DNA of 64,000 nt from an uncultured Eubacteriales bacterium (GCA_934572535.1 CAKTLJ010000001.1:1-64000); one strand, 5' to 3'. Positions 17,953 to 27,604 are shown, counted from the first letter of the stretch. A program made the numbers and translations. The notes: a model not told the origin generated them from the letters alone.

Positions 17953-20352
17953 TCAATCGCCTGTGAAGATCGCGGCGAAGTCCCGGAACATGCGGCCAAC
18001 CCGCTGCCAGAAGGTGGTCTTCTGGTGGGAGGAGGATTCCGCGGCGTCCTTATCCTCGTCCACCTTGATCTCCTGGGTGCGCAGGATCAGCTGGACGCTG
18101 TTGGGGCTTTGGTTCTGCTCCGACGTCAGGGAGACCATCTCGGCCTGGGAGTCCATGTTCAGCATGTTGTTCTTTTCCCCGGTGTACTCAGCCCACTTGT
18201 CCTCGATGAGGTTCTGGATGTCTGAGTTGGCCTGACGGACGGTGTCCGTGGCCCCCAGGCCGGAGGCCATCTGCCGCAGGGAGCCGGAGAGTCCGGTGAG
18301 GGATTTCTCCGCTCCCTGGTCCAGGTCCGGATCGGCGGCTTTCAGCAGATTCTCAAAGGTCTTGCTGAAGGAGTTCAGGTCGTTCAGGAGCTTCACCGAG
18401 GCGTTGACCTGCTTCACCGCGTCGTCCAGGGCGGCCTGCGCGTTGGGTTCATACTTGGTCACCGTGTCGGAAAGGGCCTTGCTCTGCCCCAGCAGGACAT
18501 CCGTCCGGCCCAGCAGGCTGTCCGCGGTCTGGAGGATGGCATCCAGGTCACTGTGGAGGGCGTCGCTGTCATAGCCGTTGACGGTATCCAGGAGGGACTT
18601 CATGGTGGTGAGGACATCCCGGCTGTCGGAGAGCAAATTGTCGTTGACATTTTGGGTGAGGGCCTTTAAGGAATCCAGCAGGGCAGCCGTAGGCTTGGAG
18701 ATGGAGGAGACCATTGTGTTTACCTGGCCAATGCTGCCGTTGGCCTGGGCGATCATGCTGTTGAAGGTGTTCATTTGGTCTATCTGGTCGGAGACTTTGT
18801 CCCAGTTGCAGTAGAGATAGGCCAGTTTCTTCAAAGTAGCCTGGTCCCCTTCGTTGAGCAAGGCTTGGAGTTGAGCCGCCTTTTCTGTCTCTCCCTTGGC
18901 CGTGGCTGCGGCAATAAGTGCCGGAAGATTCGTCTTTACAAATTCAACATAAGCTTCTTCATTTATGGATTCAGGAGCCTGACTACCTGGAACCTGCGTA
19001 CAGGCCCTATAAATTTCTATAGACTGATTGTGGTAGGCTTCCAACTCCTCCGACGTCATGCCATTTGCTGTCATAGAGTCAAATTTGCTCATGTCCTCCA
19101 GGTTGTTCAGGGCCTCACTCAAGCCACCGGTGTTATCTTGCACCTTGGACAAATCGTCCTGCAAATCGTCCAGGTCCTTGTCCAGTCTGTTGAGGAGCTT
19201 GCTGAGCTTCTTGCTGTCCTGCTTTCCGCTTTGGATCACGTCATTCAGGTCGTTCAGGTCACCCCGGACGGCGCTGAGACTCTTTTTCAAGTCCTTGATG
19301 TCGGGGCGCAGGTCGTCCACTGTGGTGGAGAGGGCGTTGAGCTGCTCTGTGGTCTCGGCCAGCGCGTCCTTGCCGGTCTTCAAGTGCTCCACCACCGGGA
19401 CCAGAGATTCGCTCACATTCGTCATGGAGGCCAGCGCCTTGTCCGCCTCGTCATAGACCCGGTTCTTCCCGGCGGAGAGGGTCCCGCGGCCCTTGTTCAG
19501 CTGATCCAGACCGTTGGCTGTGCCGATCAGCTTGCTGTCCAGGCCGTCCAGGCTGTTCAGGATGGTGTTGATGCTGGCGGTGATGGAGTCGTAGGAGTCC
19601 TCCACGTCTTCCTTGGCCGCCCGCAGGTCGGCGATCTGGTCCAGCTGCGCCAGGGTGGCGGGCTCCACCAGGAAGGTAAATCCGCTGAAGGAGAAGTCCT
19701 CGGTGCCGATGCGCAGGGTGAAGTGCCGCTCCTCCCCGGGCAGGACCATGTAGAGCACGGCATCCATGTCACCGACCTTCTGCACCTGCGCGCCGGGGGC
19801 CTCCAGAGAGAGAATGTCCCGGTCCCGCACCACAGTCATGGCCATGAGGACATAGTTGTTTTGGGAATACTCGGAAGCGTTGGGGTTTGGGACGACGTCC
19901 AGGTTGACCTCCCCCACGCCGGTCTGACCGGCCATGTCCTCCGGCTCGGTGTCTACCCCGTTCATCCGGTAGGACAGGCTGACGCGGAAGGGCATCTGTT
20001 CAAAGGGCTTGTTGGTCTTGCCCTCGAAGTAGAAGTTCTTCGGGGCGTCTTCCCCCAGGGAGAAGGTCACGGTGCCGTCCCCCACCACCGGCTCGGTGCG
20101 GTCGGTGAGATTGATCACCTCGTCGTAGGTCCCCCGGTCGATGATGGTCTGGTTGCCGTTGGTCCGGTAGCTCTTCACCACACTGCCTTCGGTGAGGGCG
20201 CCGTAGTAGTCCAGGGTACCGTAGTAGGATTCGTCCAGCACCGGGTTCACCGCGGCGCTGGCGGAGGGCGCCAGCAGCCCGGCAGTGAGGGCTGCTGCCA
20301 AAGAGACCGCGCCCAGGCGCAGGGCGGGCTGTTTCCAAGAATGTTTATTCAT
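17953..20352 (-). CDS. Secreted coiled-coil protein partnered with an MMPL exporter
   Basis: This 799-residue protein starts at the ATG at 20352, eight bases after AAGGAG. A signal peptide ends near ASAAVNP (about residue 34). A beta-rich region to about residue 230 is followed by a very long helical region of Leu/Asp/Ser heptads (about 240-760) with no membrane segment. The helical part recalls the YhgE/Pip-type spacer region that spans the wall and accompanies MMPL-type exporters. It follows the MMPL gene by five bases and so belongs to the same operon, probably as an extracytoplasmic component. No enzymatic motif is visible. Confidence 0.75.
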   Translation of the reverse strand: MNKHSWKQPALRLGAVSLAAALTAGLLAPSASAAVNPVLDESYYGTLDYYGALTEGSVVKSYRTNGNQTIIDRGTYDEVINLTDRTEPVVGDGTVTFSLGEDAPKNFYFEGKTNKPFEQMPFRVSLSYRMNGVDTEPEDMAGQTGVGEVNLDVVPNPNASEYSQNNYVLMAMTVVRDRDILSLEAPGAQVQKVGDMDAVLYMVLPGEERHFTLRIGTEDFSFSGFTFLVEPATLAQLDQIADLRAAKEDVEDSYDSITASINTILNSLDGLDSKLIGTANGLDQLNKGRGTLSAGKNRVYDEADKALASMTNVSESLVPVVEHLKTGKDALAETTEQLNALSTTVDDLRPDIKDLKKSLSAVRGDLNDLNDVIQSGKQDSKKLSKLLNRLDKDLDDLQDDLSKVQDNTGGLSEALNNLEDMSKFDSMTANGMTSEELEAYHNQSIEIYRACTQVPGSQAPESINEEAYVEFVKTNLPALIAAATAKGETEKAAQLQALLNEGDQATLKKLAYLYCNWDKVSDQIDQMNTFNSMIAQANGSIGQVNTMVSSISKPTAALLDSLKALTQNVNDNLLSDSRDVLTTMKSLLDTVNGYDSDALHSDLDAILQTADSLLGRTDVLLGQSKALSDTVTKYEPNAQAALDDAVKQVNASVKLLNDLNSFSKTFENLLKAADPDLDQGAEKSLTGLSGSLRQMASGLGATDTVRQANSDIQNLIEDKWAEYTGEKNNMLNMDSQAEMVSLTSEQNQSPNSVQLILRTQEIKVDEDKDAAESSSHQKTTFWQRVGRMFRDFAAIFTGD

Positions 20353-20357
20353 CACAG

Positions 20358-22490
20358 TCACTCCTTTTCGATTGCGGGGGTAAGGGCCGGTGCCTCCGCT
20401 GCCTCCGGCGCGGGGGCGGGCTTCCAGTTTTTGCTGGTGTGGGCAATGATGGGCTCACACACCACCAGGATGGGCGGCACGAAGAACAGGCAGATGACCA
20501 CGGAGATCAGGGTGCCTCGGGCCAGCATCACGCACAGGGAGGCCACCAGGTCGATGTGGGAAATGAGGGCCACTGACAGGCAGGCGGAGAAGAGCACCAG
20601 TCCGCCGGTGATGATGGAGTGATCCGAGGAGGTGGCCGCCCGCACCATGGCCTCTTTTCGGTCTGAGCAGTGGCGCAGCTCCTCCTGGAATCGGGTGCCC
20701 AGAAGAATGGAGTAGTCCACCGTGGCCCCCAGCTGGATACATCCGATGAAGGTGTTGGCGATGAAGGGGATCTGCGTGCCCATCCAATAGGGCACCCCTT
20801 CGTTGATGTAGATGGCCAGCTCGATGCAGGCCACCAAGATGATCGGCATCGAGCCGGACCGGAACAGAAGGGCCACGATCACCAAAATGGCTATGATCGA
20901 CAGGGCGCTCGTTCGGGTGAAGTCCTGGTCCGCAGTCTCGAAGAGGTCCTCCGCCATGACGGCGGCTCCGGTGAGGTAGCTGTCCGGATCGTAGCTTCGT
21001 ATGATGCCCTGGATGGTTTGGATCTGTTCCGTCATCTCGTCTGAGCCGGTTTCATAGGTGGAATCCAGCATCAAATAGGTCCAGCCGTCCTGCTGGAACA
21101 TCTCCATCACGTCCGAGGGGATGAAGAAATCAGGCACCGAACGGGAGACCCAGGAGCGGAAGGTCAGGACCGAGTCGATCCCCGGCACCTCCTTCAATTG
21201 GTCCACCAGCTGGGCGGTGTCGCCGTCGGTGAGGGCATCCTGGTGGATCAGGATAAAGTGCTGGTTCACACTGCCGAAGTCCTTTTCCAGCTTCTTCGTG
21301 GCCACCACGCTGGCGGCGGAGTCCGGCAGCATGTTGCCGATGAGGTCGTGGTAGACGTCGGTGTGGGTTTGGGAGTAGATGGCGGGGGCGTATGCCAGCA
21401 GGGCGATGGCGACAAAGAGCCGGCGGTGCTTCACCAGGAAGCGGTTTATGACGGTGAAGTCCGGGTCCAGGCAGCGGTGGGTGTACTTCTGGATGGGGCG
21501 GTCCAGCACCAGAAGAATGGCGGGGAGGACCAGCACCACGCACAGGATCCCCAGCAGGACGCCCTTCATCATGACCAGGCCCACGTCACGGCCCAGAGTC
21601 AGGCGCATGAAGCACAGGGCGGCAAATCCGGCGATGGTGGTGAGGGAGCTGCCGGAGAGGGAAAGGAAGGCAGCCCGGATGGCCGCCGCCATGGCGTCCC
21701 GGGGGTCTTCCCGGTACTTCAGTTCCTCCTGGTAACGGTTGTAGAGGAAGACCGAGTAGTCCATGGTGACGCCCAACTGGAGGATGGCCGCCAGGGCCTG
21801 GGTCACGAAGGAGATCTCGCCGAAGATCACGTTGCTCCCCATATTATAGATGATGGCCAGGCCGATGTTCAGCAGGATGGCGACGGGCAGGAGCCAGGAG
21901 GTCATCATCACGCTCATGGCGACGAGGGCCAGCAGCGCGGCCACGGCGATGTACAGGGGCATCTCGGACCGGAGCATCTCCTGGGTGTCGTTGATGAGGG
22001 CGGAGAACCCGGCCACGAAGCACTTCTCGTTGGCCAGATCCCGTATGGTCTGGATGGCGTGCATGGTGTCCAGAGACGCGGCGGGCGCGTCGAAGAACAC
22101 GAGCATCTGGGTGGAGGTGCCGCTGTCCGAGTAGAACAGGGATTGCAGATCCTCGGGCAGCATGGACTGGGGCAGCTGGGAGCCCAGAGAACCGGCCACG
22201 GACAGCACCTGGCTGACGCCGTCTACCTTCTCAATGGACTCCTGGAGCTGGGCCACATAGTCTGTGGGCATGTTCTCCACGATCAGCATGGCGGTGGCCG
22301 CCATTTGGAAGGGGTCCTCCAGCAGGGCCTCGCCCTTGGCGGAGTCCAGATCCTGGGGGATATAGTTGAGCACATCGTAGTTGACCTTGGTGGCCGCGTA
22401 GCCGATGATCGACGGGATGAGAAGAGCCAGGGCGATGATCACCACTAGCTTGGGTTTCCGGGTGACCAGTCTGGCCAATTTGTTGAGCAT
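20358..22490 (-). CDS. MMPL/RND-superfamily membrane exporter
   Basis: The best start is the ATG at 22490, nine bases after GAAGGA, giving 710 residues; earlier ATGs overlap that site. Two homologous halves each carry one membrane helix, a large extracytoplasmic domain and a block of five more helices. The RND motif recurs as GVTMDYSVFLYNRYQEE in the first half and GATVDYSILLGTRFQEE in the second, with Asp for proton coupling. In Firmicutes such proteins export lipids, peptides or toxic compounds. Its substrate is unknown. Expression is probably controlled by the divergent TetR repressor. Confidence 0.9.
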   Translation of the reverse strand: MLNKLARLVTRKPKLVVIIALALLIPSIIGYAATKVNYDVLNYIPQDLDSAKGEALLEDPFQMAATAMLIVENMPTDYVAQLQESIEKVDGVSQVLSVAGSLGSQLPQSMLPEDLQSLFYSDSGTSTQMLVFFDAPAASLDTMHAIQTIRDLANEKCFVAGFSALINDTQEMLRSEMPLYIAVAALLALVAMSVMMTSWLLPVAILLNIGLAIIYNMGSNVIFGEISFVTQALAAILQLGVTMDYSVFLYNRYQEELKYREDPRDAMAAAIRAAFLSLSGSSLTTIAGFAALCFMRLTLGRDVGLVMMKGVLLGILCVVLVLPAILLVLDRPIQKYTHRCLDPDFTVINRFLVKHRRLFVAIALLAYAPAIYSQTHTDVYHDLIGNMLPDSAASVVATKKLEKDFGSVNQHFILIHQDALTDGDTAQLVDQLKEVPGIDSVLTFRSWVSRSVPDFFIPSDVMEMFQQDGWTYLMLDSTYETGSDEMTEQIQTIQGIIRSYDPDSYLTGAAVMAEDLFETADQDFTRTSALSIIAILVIVALLFRSGSMPIILVACIELAIYINEGVPYWMGTQIPFIANTFIGCIQLGATVDYSILLGTRFQEELRHCSDRKEAMVRAATSSDHSIITGGLVLFSACLSVALISHIDLVASLCVMLARGTLISVVICLFFVPPILVVCEPIIAHTSKNWKPAPAPEAAEAPALTPAIEKE

Positions 22491-22522
22491 AGCCATCATC
22501 CTTCGAAAATAATTATTGGGTT

Positions 22523-22576
22523 CGTGTTGACTTTTCAACACGTGTGAATTATATTACTTGTGTAGAGTAGTTTCAA
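22523..22576. promoter_or_regulatory. Divergent promoters sharing a palindromic operator
   Basis: On the minus strand TTGAAA (22571-22576) and TATAAT (22548-22553) are 17 bp apart and face the exporter. On the plus strand TTGACT (22527-22532) and TATATT (22550-22555) are 17 bp apart and face tetR. CGTGTTGA (22523-22530) and TCAACACG (22535-22542) form a perfect 8-4-8 palindrome that covers the exporter start site and the tetR -35. It is the obvious operator for the TetR protein. A second, wider inverted repeat (around 22507-22522 and 22577-22591) flanks the region. Confidence 0.7.
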
Positions 22577-22640
22577 TACCCAATTATTTTTTATCTGTGG
22601 AATAGTCCTCACATTTGTGAGAATCGAGGAGGAATTGACG

Positions 22641-23249
22641 ATGGAAGGCAAAGAGAGCAAGCGACCGGATCGAAGGCAGGTGCGCACGAGACACCGCATC
22701 CGAAACGCCTTCACCGAACTGGTCATGGAAAAGGACATTGATAAGATCACCATCAAGGAGCTGGCAGAGCGGGCGGACATCGACCGGAAGACCTTTTACC
22801 TCCACTATGCCGGCGTGGGGGATGTGCTGGAGGAGATCCAGACCGAGCTGTTGGCCAAGGTGGACCATCTGCTGTCGGGTTTCGAGCTGTTCCAGCCTGA
22901 TTTTGGTGCCCTTGGCTTTTTCCGGGAGCTGAATGCCGTGATCGATCAGGATTCGGCCTTTTACCGCCGCCTGCTGGTGGCGGACCGATATAGCTTTTAC
23001 TACGTGAAGCTGAAAACCGCGATGAAGGAGGTCGTGCGGGAGCGCTACCTCCAGGCGGCTGGAAAGACGCCGGTCTCGCCGGTGAAGCTGGATCTGTACG
23101 CAGAATACGCCACGTCGGGGATCATGGCCATCTATGTGGACTGGCTCAAGCACCCGGAATACGACCTGGAAGAGGTGGCGGAGGTCGCCACGGAGAACTT
23201 CTACGGCGGCGTTCAGGGGGCGCTGAAGGGATTGCGGGGGAAGGAGTAA
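22641..23249 (+). CDS. TetR-family regulator of the MMPL operon
   Basis: This 202-residue protein starts at the ATG after GAGGAGG; a GTG at 22617 is less likely. The N-terminal helix-turn-helix is clear (ITIKELAERADIDRKTFYLHY, about 31-51). The C-terminal ligand domain is of the TetR_C type found in DhaS-like proteins. Divergence from the exporter and the shared palindrome indicate that it represses the exporter operon and itself, with release by an exported ligand. Confidence 0.9.
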   Translation: MEGKESKRPDRRQVRTRHRIRNAFTELVMEKDIDKITIKELAERADIDRKTFYLHYAGVGDVLEEIQTELLAKVDHLLSGFELFQPDFGALGFFRELNAVIDQDSAFYRRLLVADRYSFYYVKLKTAMKEVVRERYLQAAGKTPVSPVKLDLYAEYATSGIMAIYVDWLKHPEYDLEEVAEVATENFYGGVQGALKGLRGKE

Positions 23250-23308
23250 CGCTGCCCTCTCCCCGTTCGCCTTCCGCGCGCAGAGGAGATAAAATCCGAT
23301 TCTTTCTC

Positions 23309-23337
23309 TTGCGAAAAGAAACGTTGTGCTTTATCAT
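23309..23337 (+). promoter_or_regulatory. Promoter of the NhaC-type antiporter
   Basis: TTGCGA (23309-23314) and TATCAT (23332-23337) are separated by 17 bp, about 65 bp before the start codon. Confidence 0.45.
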
Positions 23338-23401
23338 AGATAGTACACAGCGCAAGGATCTTCGCACAACTCCGTTGACCTGAGAAGAAGGGGTGAGAAA
23401 G

Positions 23402-24736
23402 ATGGAAACCTACGGTATCTTGAGCCTGCTGCCCGTGGCAGTCGTCATTCTTTTGGTGTTCATCACCCGGCGGACTGCGGCCTCCCTGCTGGTAGGATCC
23501 GTGGTCGGGGCGTTCATGCTCTATGGGAAGAGCTTTGCCAAGCCGCTCATCGACGTGGTCTACGGCGTCATGGGCAGCGACCTGTGGATCTGGCTGGTCC
23601 TGGTCTGCGGCTTCTTCGGCAGCCTGGTGTCCCTGTTTGAGGCCTCCGGGGGGATTTGGGGCTTTACCGCCATTGCCGCGAAGATCTGCAAAAGTGAGCG
23701 GCGCACCCTGTTTGGCGCGTGGCTTCTGGGGGTGATCGTCTTCATCGACGATTGGCTCTCCATCCTCTCTGTGGGCGCGGCCATGCGCAAGGCCACCGAC
23801 CGCTTTCAGGTTCCCCGGGAAATGCTGGCCTTCCTCAGCAATACCACAGCCTCTTCCGTCTGTGTCATCGTTCCCATTTCCACTTGGGGCGTGTTTATGA
23901 TCAGCCAGATGGTCTCTGCCAACGTCTGCGCGGCGGAAGAAGGAATGGTGACCTTCCTGCACACCCTGCCTATGATGTTCTATCCGCTCATGGCCCTGCT
24001 GTGCGGCCTGCTCTTTTCCGTTGGCGTCCTGCCGAAGTTCGGGCCGATGAAAAAGGCCTACGCCCAGGCGCAAGTCAGTGGCCGCACGGAGACCGACCCA
24101 GAGCAGCCGGAGGGACAGAAGGGCAACGCCCTGAACTTTCTGGTTCCCGTCATTCTGATCACCGCCATCACCATCGCCACCGGCGAGATCCTGTATGGGA
24201 CCCTTCTCGCGTTGGTGTTCTGCACCCTGCTCTATCTGCCCCAGAAGCTTATGACACTGAACCATTATCTGGACAGCGTGATCTCCGGCTTTAAGGACAT
24301 GGTCGGCGTTCTTATGATCATCACCAGCGCCTTCACCCTGCGGGATATCAACAGCCTGCTGGGGATGCCCGACTACGTCATCGGCGCGGCCAAGGCCGCC
24401 ATGGATCCCCGCCTGCTCCCTGTGGCCGCTTTTCTGATCGTCACCGCCTTAGGTGTGGCCGCTGGCAATTTCTGGGGGATCTGCGCCATTTCCTTCCCGG
24501 TCATTATCCCCATTGCCCAGGCCCTGGGCGGCAATCTCTTGCTGACAGCGGGCGCGATCATTTCCGCCACGGCAGCGGCGTCCCACCTCTGTTTCTTCGG
24601 CTCCGAGGCGACCCTTGCCTGCTCGGCGACGCAGATCGAAAACGTTCGCTACGCGCAGACCGCCGTTCCCCTGCTGATGGTTCCCGTGCTCCTCAGCGCC
24701 CTGCTCTATCTGGGCGCCGGCTTTCTGCTCAAGTGA
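23402..24736 (+). CDS. Na+/H+ antiporter NhaC family transporter
   Basis: This 444-residue protein has about eleven membrane helices. The conserved NhaC-type features are the acidic pair in VIVFIDDWLS and the segments SNTTASSVCVIVPISTWG and ATAAASHLCFFGSEATLA. Members exchange Na+ or small organic ions for protons or for another ion. The start ATG follows GAAGGGG. It stands alone between a promoter and a strong terminator. Substrate cannot be assigned; exchange of amino acids or carboxylates is possible. Confidence 0.88.
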   Translation: METYGILSLLPVAVVILLVFITRRTAASLLVGSVVGAFMLYGKSFAKPLIDVVYGVMGSDLWIWLVLVCGFFGSLVSLFEASGGIWGFTAIAAKICKSERRTLFGAWLLGVIVFIDDWLSILSVGAAMRKATDRFQVPREMLAFLSNTTASSVCVIVPISTWGVFMISQMVSANVCAAEEGMVTFLHTLPMMFYPLMALLCGLLFSVGVLPKFGPMKKAYAQAQVSGRTETDPEQPEGQKGNALNFLVPVILITAITIATGEILYGTLLALVFCTLLYLPQKLMTLNHYLDSVISGFKDMVGVLMIITSAFTLRDINSLLGMPDYVIGAAKAAMDPRLLPVAAFLIVTALGVAAGNFWGICAISFPVIIPIAQALGGNLLLTAGAIISATAAASHLCFFGSEATLACSATQIENVRYAQTAVPLLMVPVLLSALLYLGAGFLLK

Positions 24737-24752
24737 ATTCCTCCACAAGATA

Positions 24753-24798
24753 AAACCCCACGCGAGACGCGCGTTCAGCGCGATCCCGCGTGGGGTTT
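24753..24798. terminator. Bidirectional terminator between antiporter and MBL genes
   Basis: CCCCACGCG (24756-24764) pairs with CGCGTGGGG (24787-24795), with an A-run before and T-run after. An inner CGCG pairing adds a second stem. Confidence 0.85.
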
Positions 24799-24799
24799 C

Positions 24800-25678
24800 T
24801 TATCCGCGTTGCCAGAGGGGGATCCGGGTGTCAAAGCTCACCGTGACCTGGCCGGTATCCTTGAGCCAGGAGAGATAGGATCTCACGGTGCTACCGACCA
24901 GGACGTACTGGGAAAAGTCCATGTCCAGGTCATAGGAGGCAAACAGCCGCTGCAAGAGGCGTTCAAAGTCCGTGGGCTCCGAGCAGAATGCTAAGATCCT
25001 CGCCGCGACCTGGTGCACCTTGTCTATGTTGAACTGCGCCAGAGGCGCAATGTCTTCCGTGGCCTCCGCATGGGCGGGCACAAAGAGCTTGGCCTGTAAG
25101 GTCTTTACCCTTTCCAAGGTCTCCAAATAGGCGTTCACATCATAGATGACGCCAATTTGGTACTTTTCCAAGGTCTCCTGGCTGGAAAGGCAATCTGCCA
25201 AGAAGGTCACGCCATCTCCGGTGGTAAAGCCCACCATATCAAAGAAGTGACCGGGCAGAGGAAGCAGGGTCAAGCCTTCTGGCAGCACCGCCTGAGTCAG
25301 GTATTCCGCGTCGCTCTCCTTGGCCATGAGGAACTTATGGCGCAGATCCTTGGGCGGACAGCCACCATAGAGAAAGGCTGGCTCCAGAATGGGATGGCGC
25401 GTGAAGGCGCAGTCGATGCCGGGCGCGTAGATTTTACAGCCTGTTTGCTTTTGCAGGTATTGGTTGCCGCCGATATGATCGGCGTTGGAGTGGGTGTTTA
25501 AAATGGCCTTCAGCGTCCAGCCCTGCTTGTCCAGGATCTGACGGAGCTTTCGTCCGGCGTCCTTATCGTTGCCGCTGTCGATCAGCCAGACCTGATCCTC
25601 GCCCTCCCGATACAGGCCGATTTTTACCGGTGCGTTGATGTAGTAGGTCCGTTCACCAACTTGTACCAGCTCGTACAT
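24800..25678 (-). CDS. MBL-fold metallo-hydrolase with an altered metal motif
   Basis: This 292-residue protein has an N-terminal metallo-beta-lactamase fold (about 10-200) and a C-terminal helical extension. The metal motif reads THSNADHIGG, so the second His of the usual HxHxDH is Asn. The later ligands are present as PGHFFD, LADCL and PAHAE. The change may lower the affinity of one metal site or may simply be a family trait. The substrate is unknown. It is transcribed alone. Confidence 0.85.
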   Translation of the reverse strand: MYELVQVGERTYYINAPVKIGLYREGEDQVWLIDSGNDKDAGRKLRQILDKQGWTLKAILNTHSNADHIGGNQYLQKQTGCKIYAPGIDCAFTRHPILEPAFLYGGCPPKDLRHKFLMAKESDAEYLTQAVLPEGLTLLPLPGHFFDMVGFTTGDGVTFLADCLSSQETLEKYQIGVIYDVNAYLETLERVKTLQAKLFVPAHAEATEDIAPLAQFNIDKVHQVAARILAFCSEPTDFERLLQRLFASYDLDMDFSQYVLVGSTVRSYLSWLKDTGQVTVSFDTRIPLWQRG

Positions 25679-25732
25679 GGCGGTCCCGCCTTTCTGTTTT
25701 TTCCCTTAGTATAGCAAGTTCCGCGGGAAATG

Positions 25733-26866
25733 TCATCTGCTATCTAAAATCGGAAATTCCACCGCAACGGTAGTGCCCTTCTCCGAGCTTTCCTCCACCC
25801 ACACAGCGCCGCCGTGGAGGTCGGCGATCTCCCAGACCAGCGAGAGACCCAGGCCGACACCGCCGTATTCCCTGCTACGGGACTTGTTCACCCGGAAGAA
25901 GGGCTGGAAGATGCTCCGCTGAAATTCCTCCGGGATGCCGCAGCCGGTATCGGAAACCCGAATGAGGAGCTTTTCCGACGCCTCCGTGACAGAGACCCGC
26001 ACCGAGCCGCCGGGGCGGTTATACTTGATGGCATTCTCTGTGAGGTTGAACAGCAAGCGATAGACCAGCGTGTCGCTGCCGGTCATGACGGCATCGCCCT
26101 CCCGCTCCAGCGTGACGTCGCTTTTCTCCGCCAGCGGCACAAGGTCCGTGAAGATCTCCTCGACCATTGGCCCGAGTTGGATCTGCTCGGTCCGCGCCAC
26201 GGCCTGTAGATTGCTCATTTCCAGAAGTGTTTTCGTCATCTGGGTCAGGCGCTCCGTCTGCTCCCGCAGCAGGGCGAGAAAGTCCGCGGTCTCCGGCAGC
26301 ACATTGGGATGCTCGGCGGAAAACAGCTCCAGCTGCGCCTGCATCAGCGCCAAGGGAGTGCGCAGCTCGTGGGCGGCGTTTCCGGTAAACTGCCGCTGGG
26401 CAGAAAAGGCGTTGTTCAGCCGGTCCAGCATCTGGTTAAAGGAGTGGCTGAACTGCTGGAACTCCGGCAGGACGTCCTCGTCGATCTTCATATCCACCAG
26501 ATTGTTCAGCTGCACCTCCTCCACCTGAGAGGCAAAGCTGCGCAGGGGCTTCAGGGCGCGTCCGCTGACGAAATAGGCCAGGACCCCGCTCAATACCGTC
26601 ACTGCCGCCGTGATATACCAGTTGGTCGTGCAGAAATCCTCCTTCGCCCCGTGGATGACGATGGTGAGGCCATCGCTCCCATCCACCGTCTCCGGGTCGA
26701 AAAAGGTCAGCTCGCCGTCAATGGGATAGCTCTGAATGGACTCCCCGATGGAATCCATGTAGTGGACGCCGGAGGAGCAGAGCAGCAGCTTCATGGTCAC
26801 GCAGGCGATGCCGATGAGCAGAGCCGTCATCAAGGTGATGCGCCACTGTAGAGACAGCCGCTTCAT
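25733..26866 (-). CDS. Membrane-bound sensor histidine kinase
   Basis: This 377-residue kinase has two membrane helices (about 9-28 and 82-102) around an extracytoplasmic sensor loop of only about 50 residues, then HAMP, HisKA with the phospho-His in AAHELRTPLAL, and HATPase with NLTENAIKYN, DTGCGIP and GVGLGLSLV. The short loop suggests sensing at or in the membrane. Its start overlaps the response-regulator stop by four bases. Confidence 0.93.
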   Translation of the reverse strand: MKRLSLQWRITLMTALLIGIACVTMKLLLCSSGVHYMDSIGESIQSYPIDGELTFFDPETVDGSDGLTIVIHGAKEDFCTTNWYITAAVTVLSGVLAYFVSGRALKPLRSFASQVEEVQLNNLVDMKIDEDVLPEFQQFSHSFNQMLDRLNNAFSAQRQFTGNAAHELRTPLALMQAQLELFSAEHPNVLPETADFLALLREQTERLTQMTKTLLEMSNLQAVARTEQIQLGPMVEEIFTDLVPLAEKSDVTLEREGDAVMTGSDTLVYRLLFNLTENAIKYNRPGGSVRVSVTEASEKLLIRVSDTGCGIPEEFQRSIFQPFFRVNKSRSREYGGVGLGLSLVWEIADLHGGAVWVEESSEKGTTVAVEFPILDSR

Positions 26867-27540
26867 ACGCCCTCCCCTTCCATGAGATAACCCTCGCCGA
26901 TGCGGTTGCGGATGGGGTCATAGCCCAGCGCGGCGCGCAGCTTTTTCCGCAGGGCGGAGATGTGTACCCGGATGGAGTTGCTGAAATTGTCCACGCTGTT
27001 GTCCCAGACGTGATCCATCAGCTCCTCCTGACTGACCGGTCTTCCTTGGTGTACCATCAGGTATTCCAAGATCCCCGTCTCCTTCCGCGTGAGCGACAGG
27101 ACCTCCCCTTTGGCAACGGCGGTGCGCGCGCGGGTGTCAAAGCTCAGGTCCCCAAACGTCAGCAGCACGGCCTGCTGGGTGAACCGGCGCAGGGTCAGGC
27201 TGCGGATGCGCGCCTCCAGCTCGGCCAGGTGGAAGGGCTTTGCCAGATAGTCGTTGGCCCCGGCGTCCAGCCCCTCTACCTTGTCCTCTACCTCGTCGCG
27301 GGCAGAGAGGATCAGCACCCGCGTCTCCCGGTCGGTCTGCCGCAGGGTGCGCAGCACCGTCATACCGTCCTTGCCCGGTAGATTCAGGTCCAGCAGCACC
27401 AGGTCGTACTGCTCCACGCCCAGAAGCTCCAGCGCCCGATCGCCGTCGTAGCAGTAGTCCACGCTGTATGCCAAGCGCCGCAGGCTGCGGACAATGGTCT
27501 CGCACAGAGCGCGTTCGTCTTCAATCACCAAAAGATGCAT
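26863..27540 (-). CDS. OmpR/PhoB-family response regulator
   Basis: This 225-residue regulator has a receiver domain with Asp51 (LVLLDLNLPG) and Lys of YLAKPF, and a C-terminal winged helix (about 125-222, LTRKETGILEYL and NSIRVHISALRKKL). It precedes its kinase with an ATGA overlap. The redox operon starts 139 bp away on the other strand, and the gap contains repeated TTAAC sites and a promoter lacking a -35, so that operon is a probable target. Confidence 0.93.
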   Translation of the reverse strand: MHLLVIEDERALCETIVRSLRRLAYSVDYCYDGDRALELLGVEQYDLVLLDLNLPGKDGMTVLRTLRQTDRETRVLILSARDEVEDKVEGLDAGANDYLAKPFHLAELEARIRSLTLRRFTQQAVLLTFGDLSFDTRARTAVAKGEVLSLTRKETGILEYLMVHQGRPVSQEELMDHVWDNSVDNFSNSIRVHISALRKKLRAALGYDPIRNRIGEGYLMEGEGV

Positions 27541-27604
27541 GAGAATCCTCCTTTTTAGTTCTTCGTGTCGGTCTCCATTATAGCAAAAATTGATAAGGTT
27601 TGTG

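Noticed and set aside
18775..22448. Long plus-strand frames opposite the MMPL and coiled-coil genes
   Set aside because: They are His/Val/Gln-rich mirror frames of GC-rich coding DNA, with no family signature.
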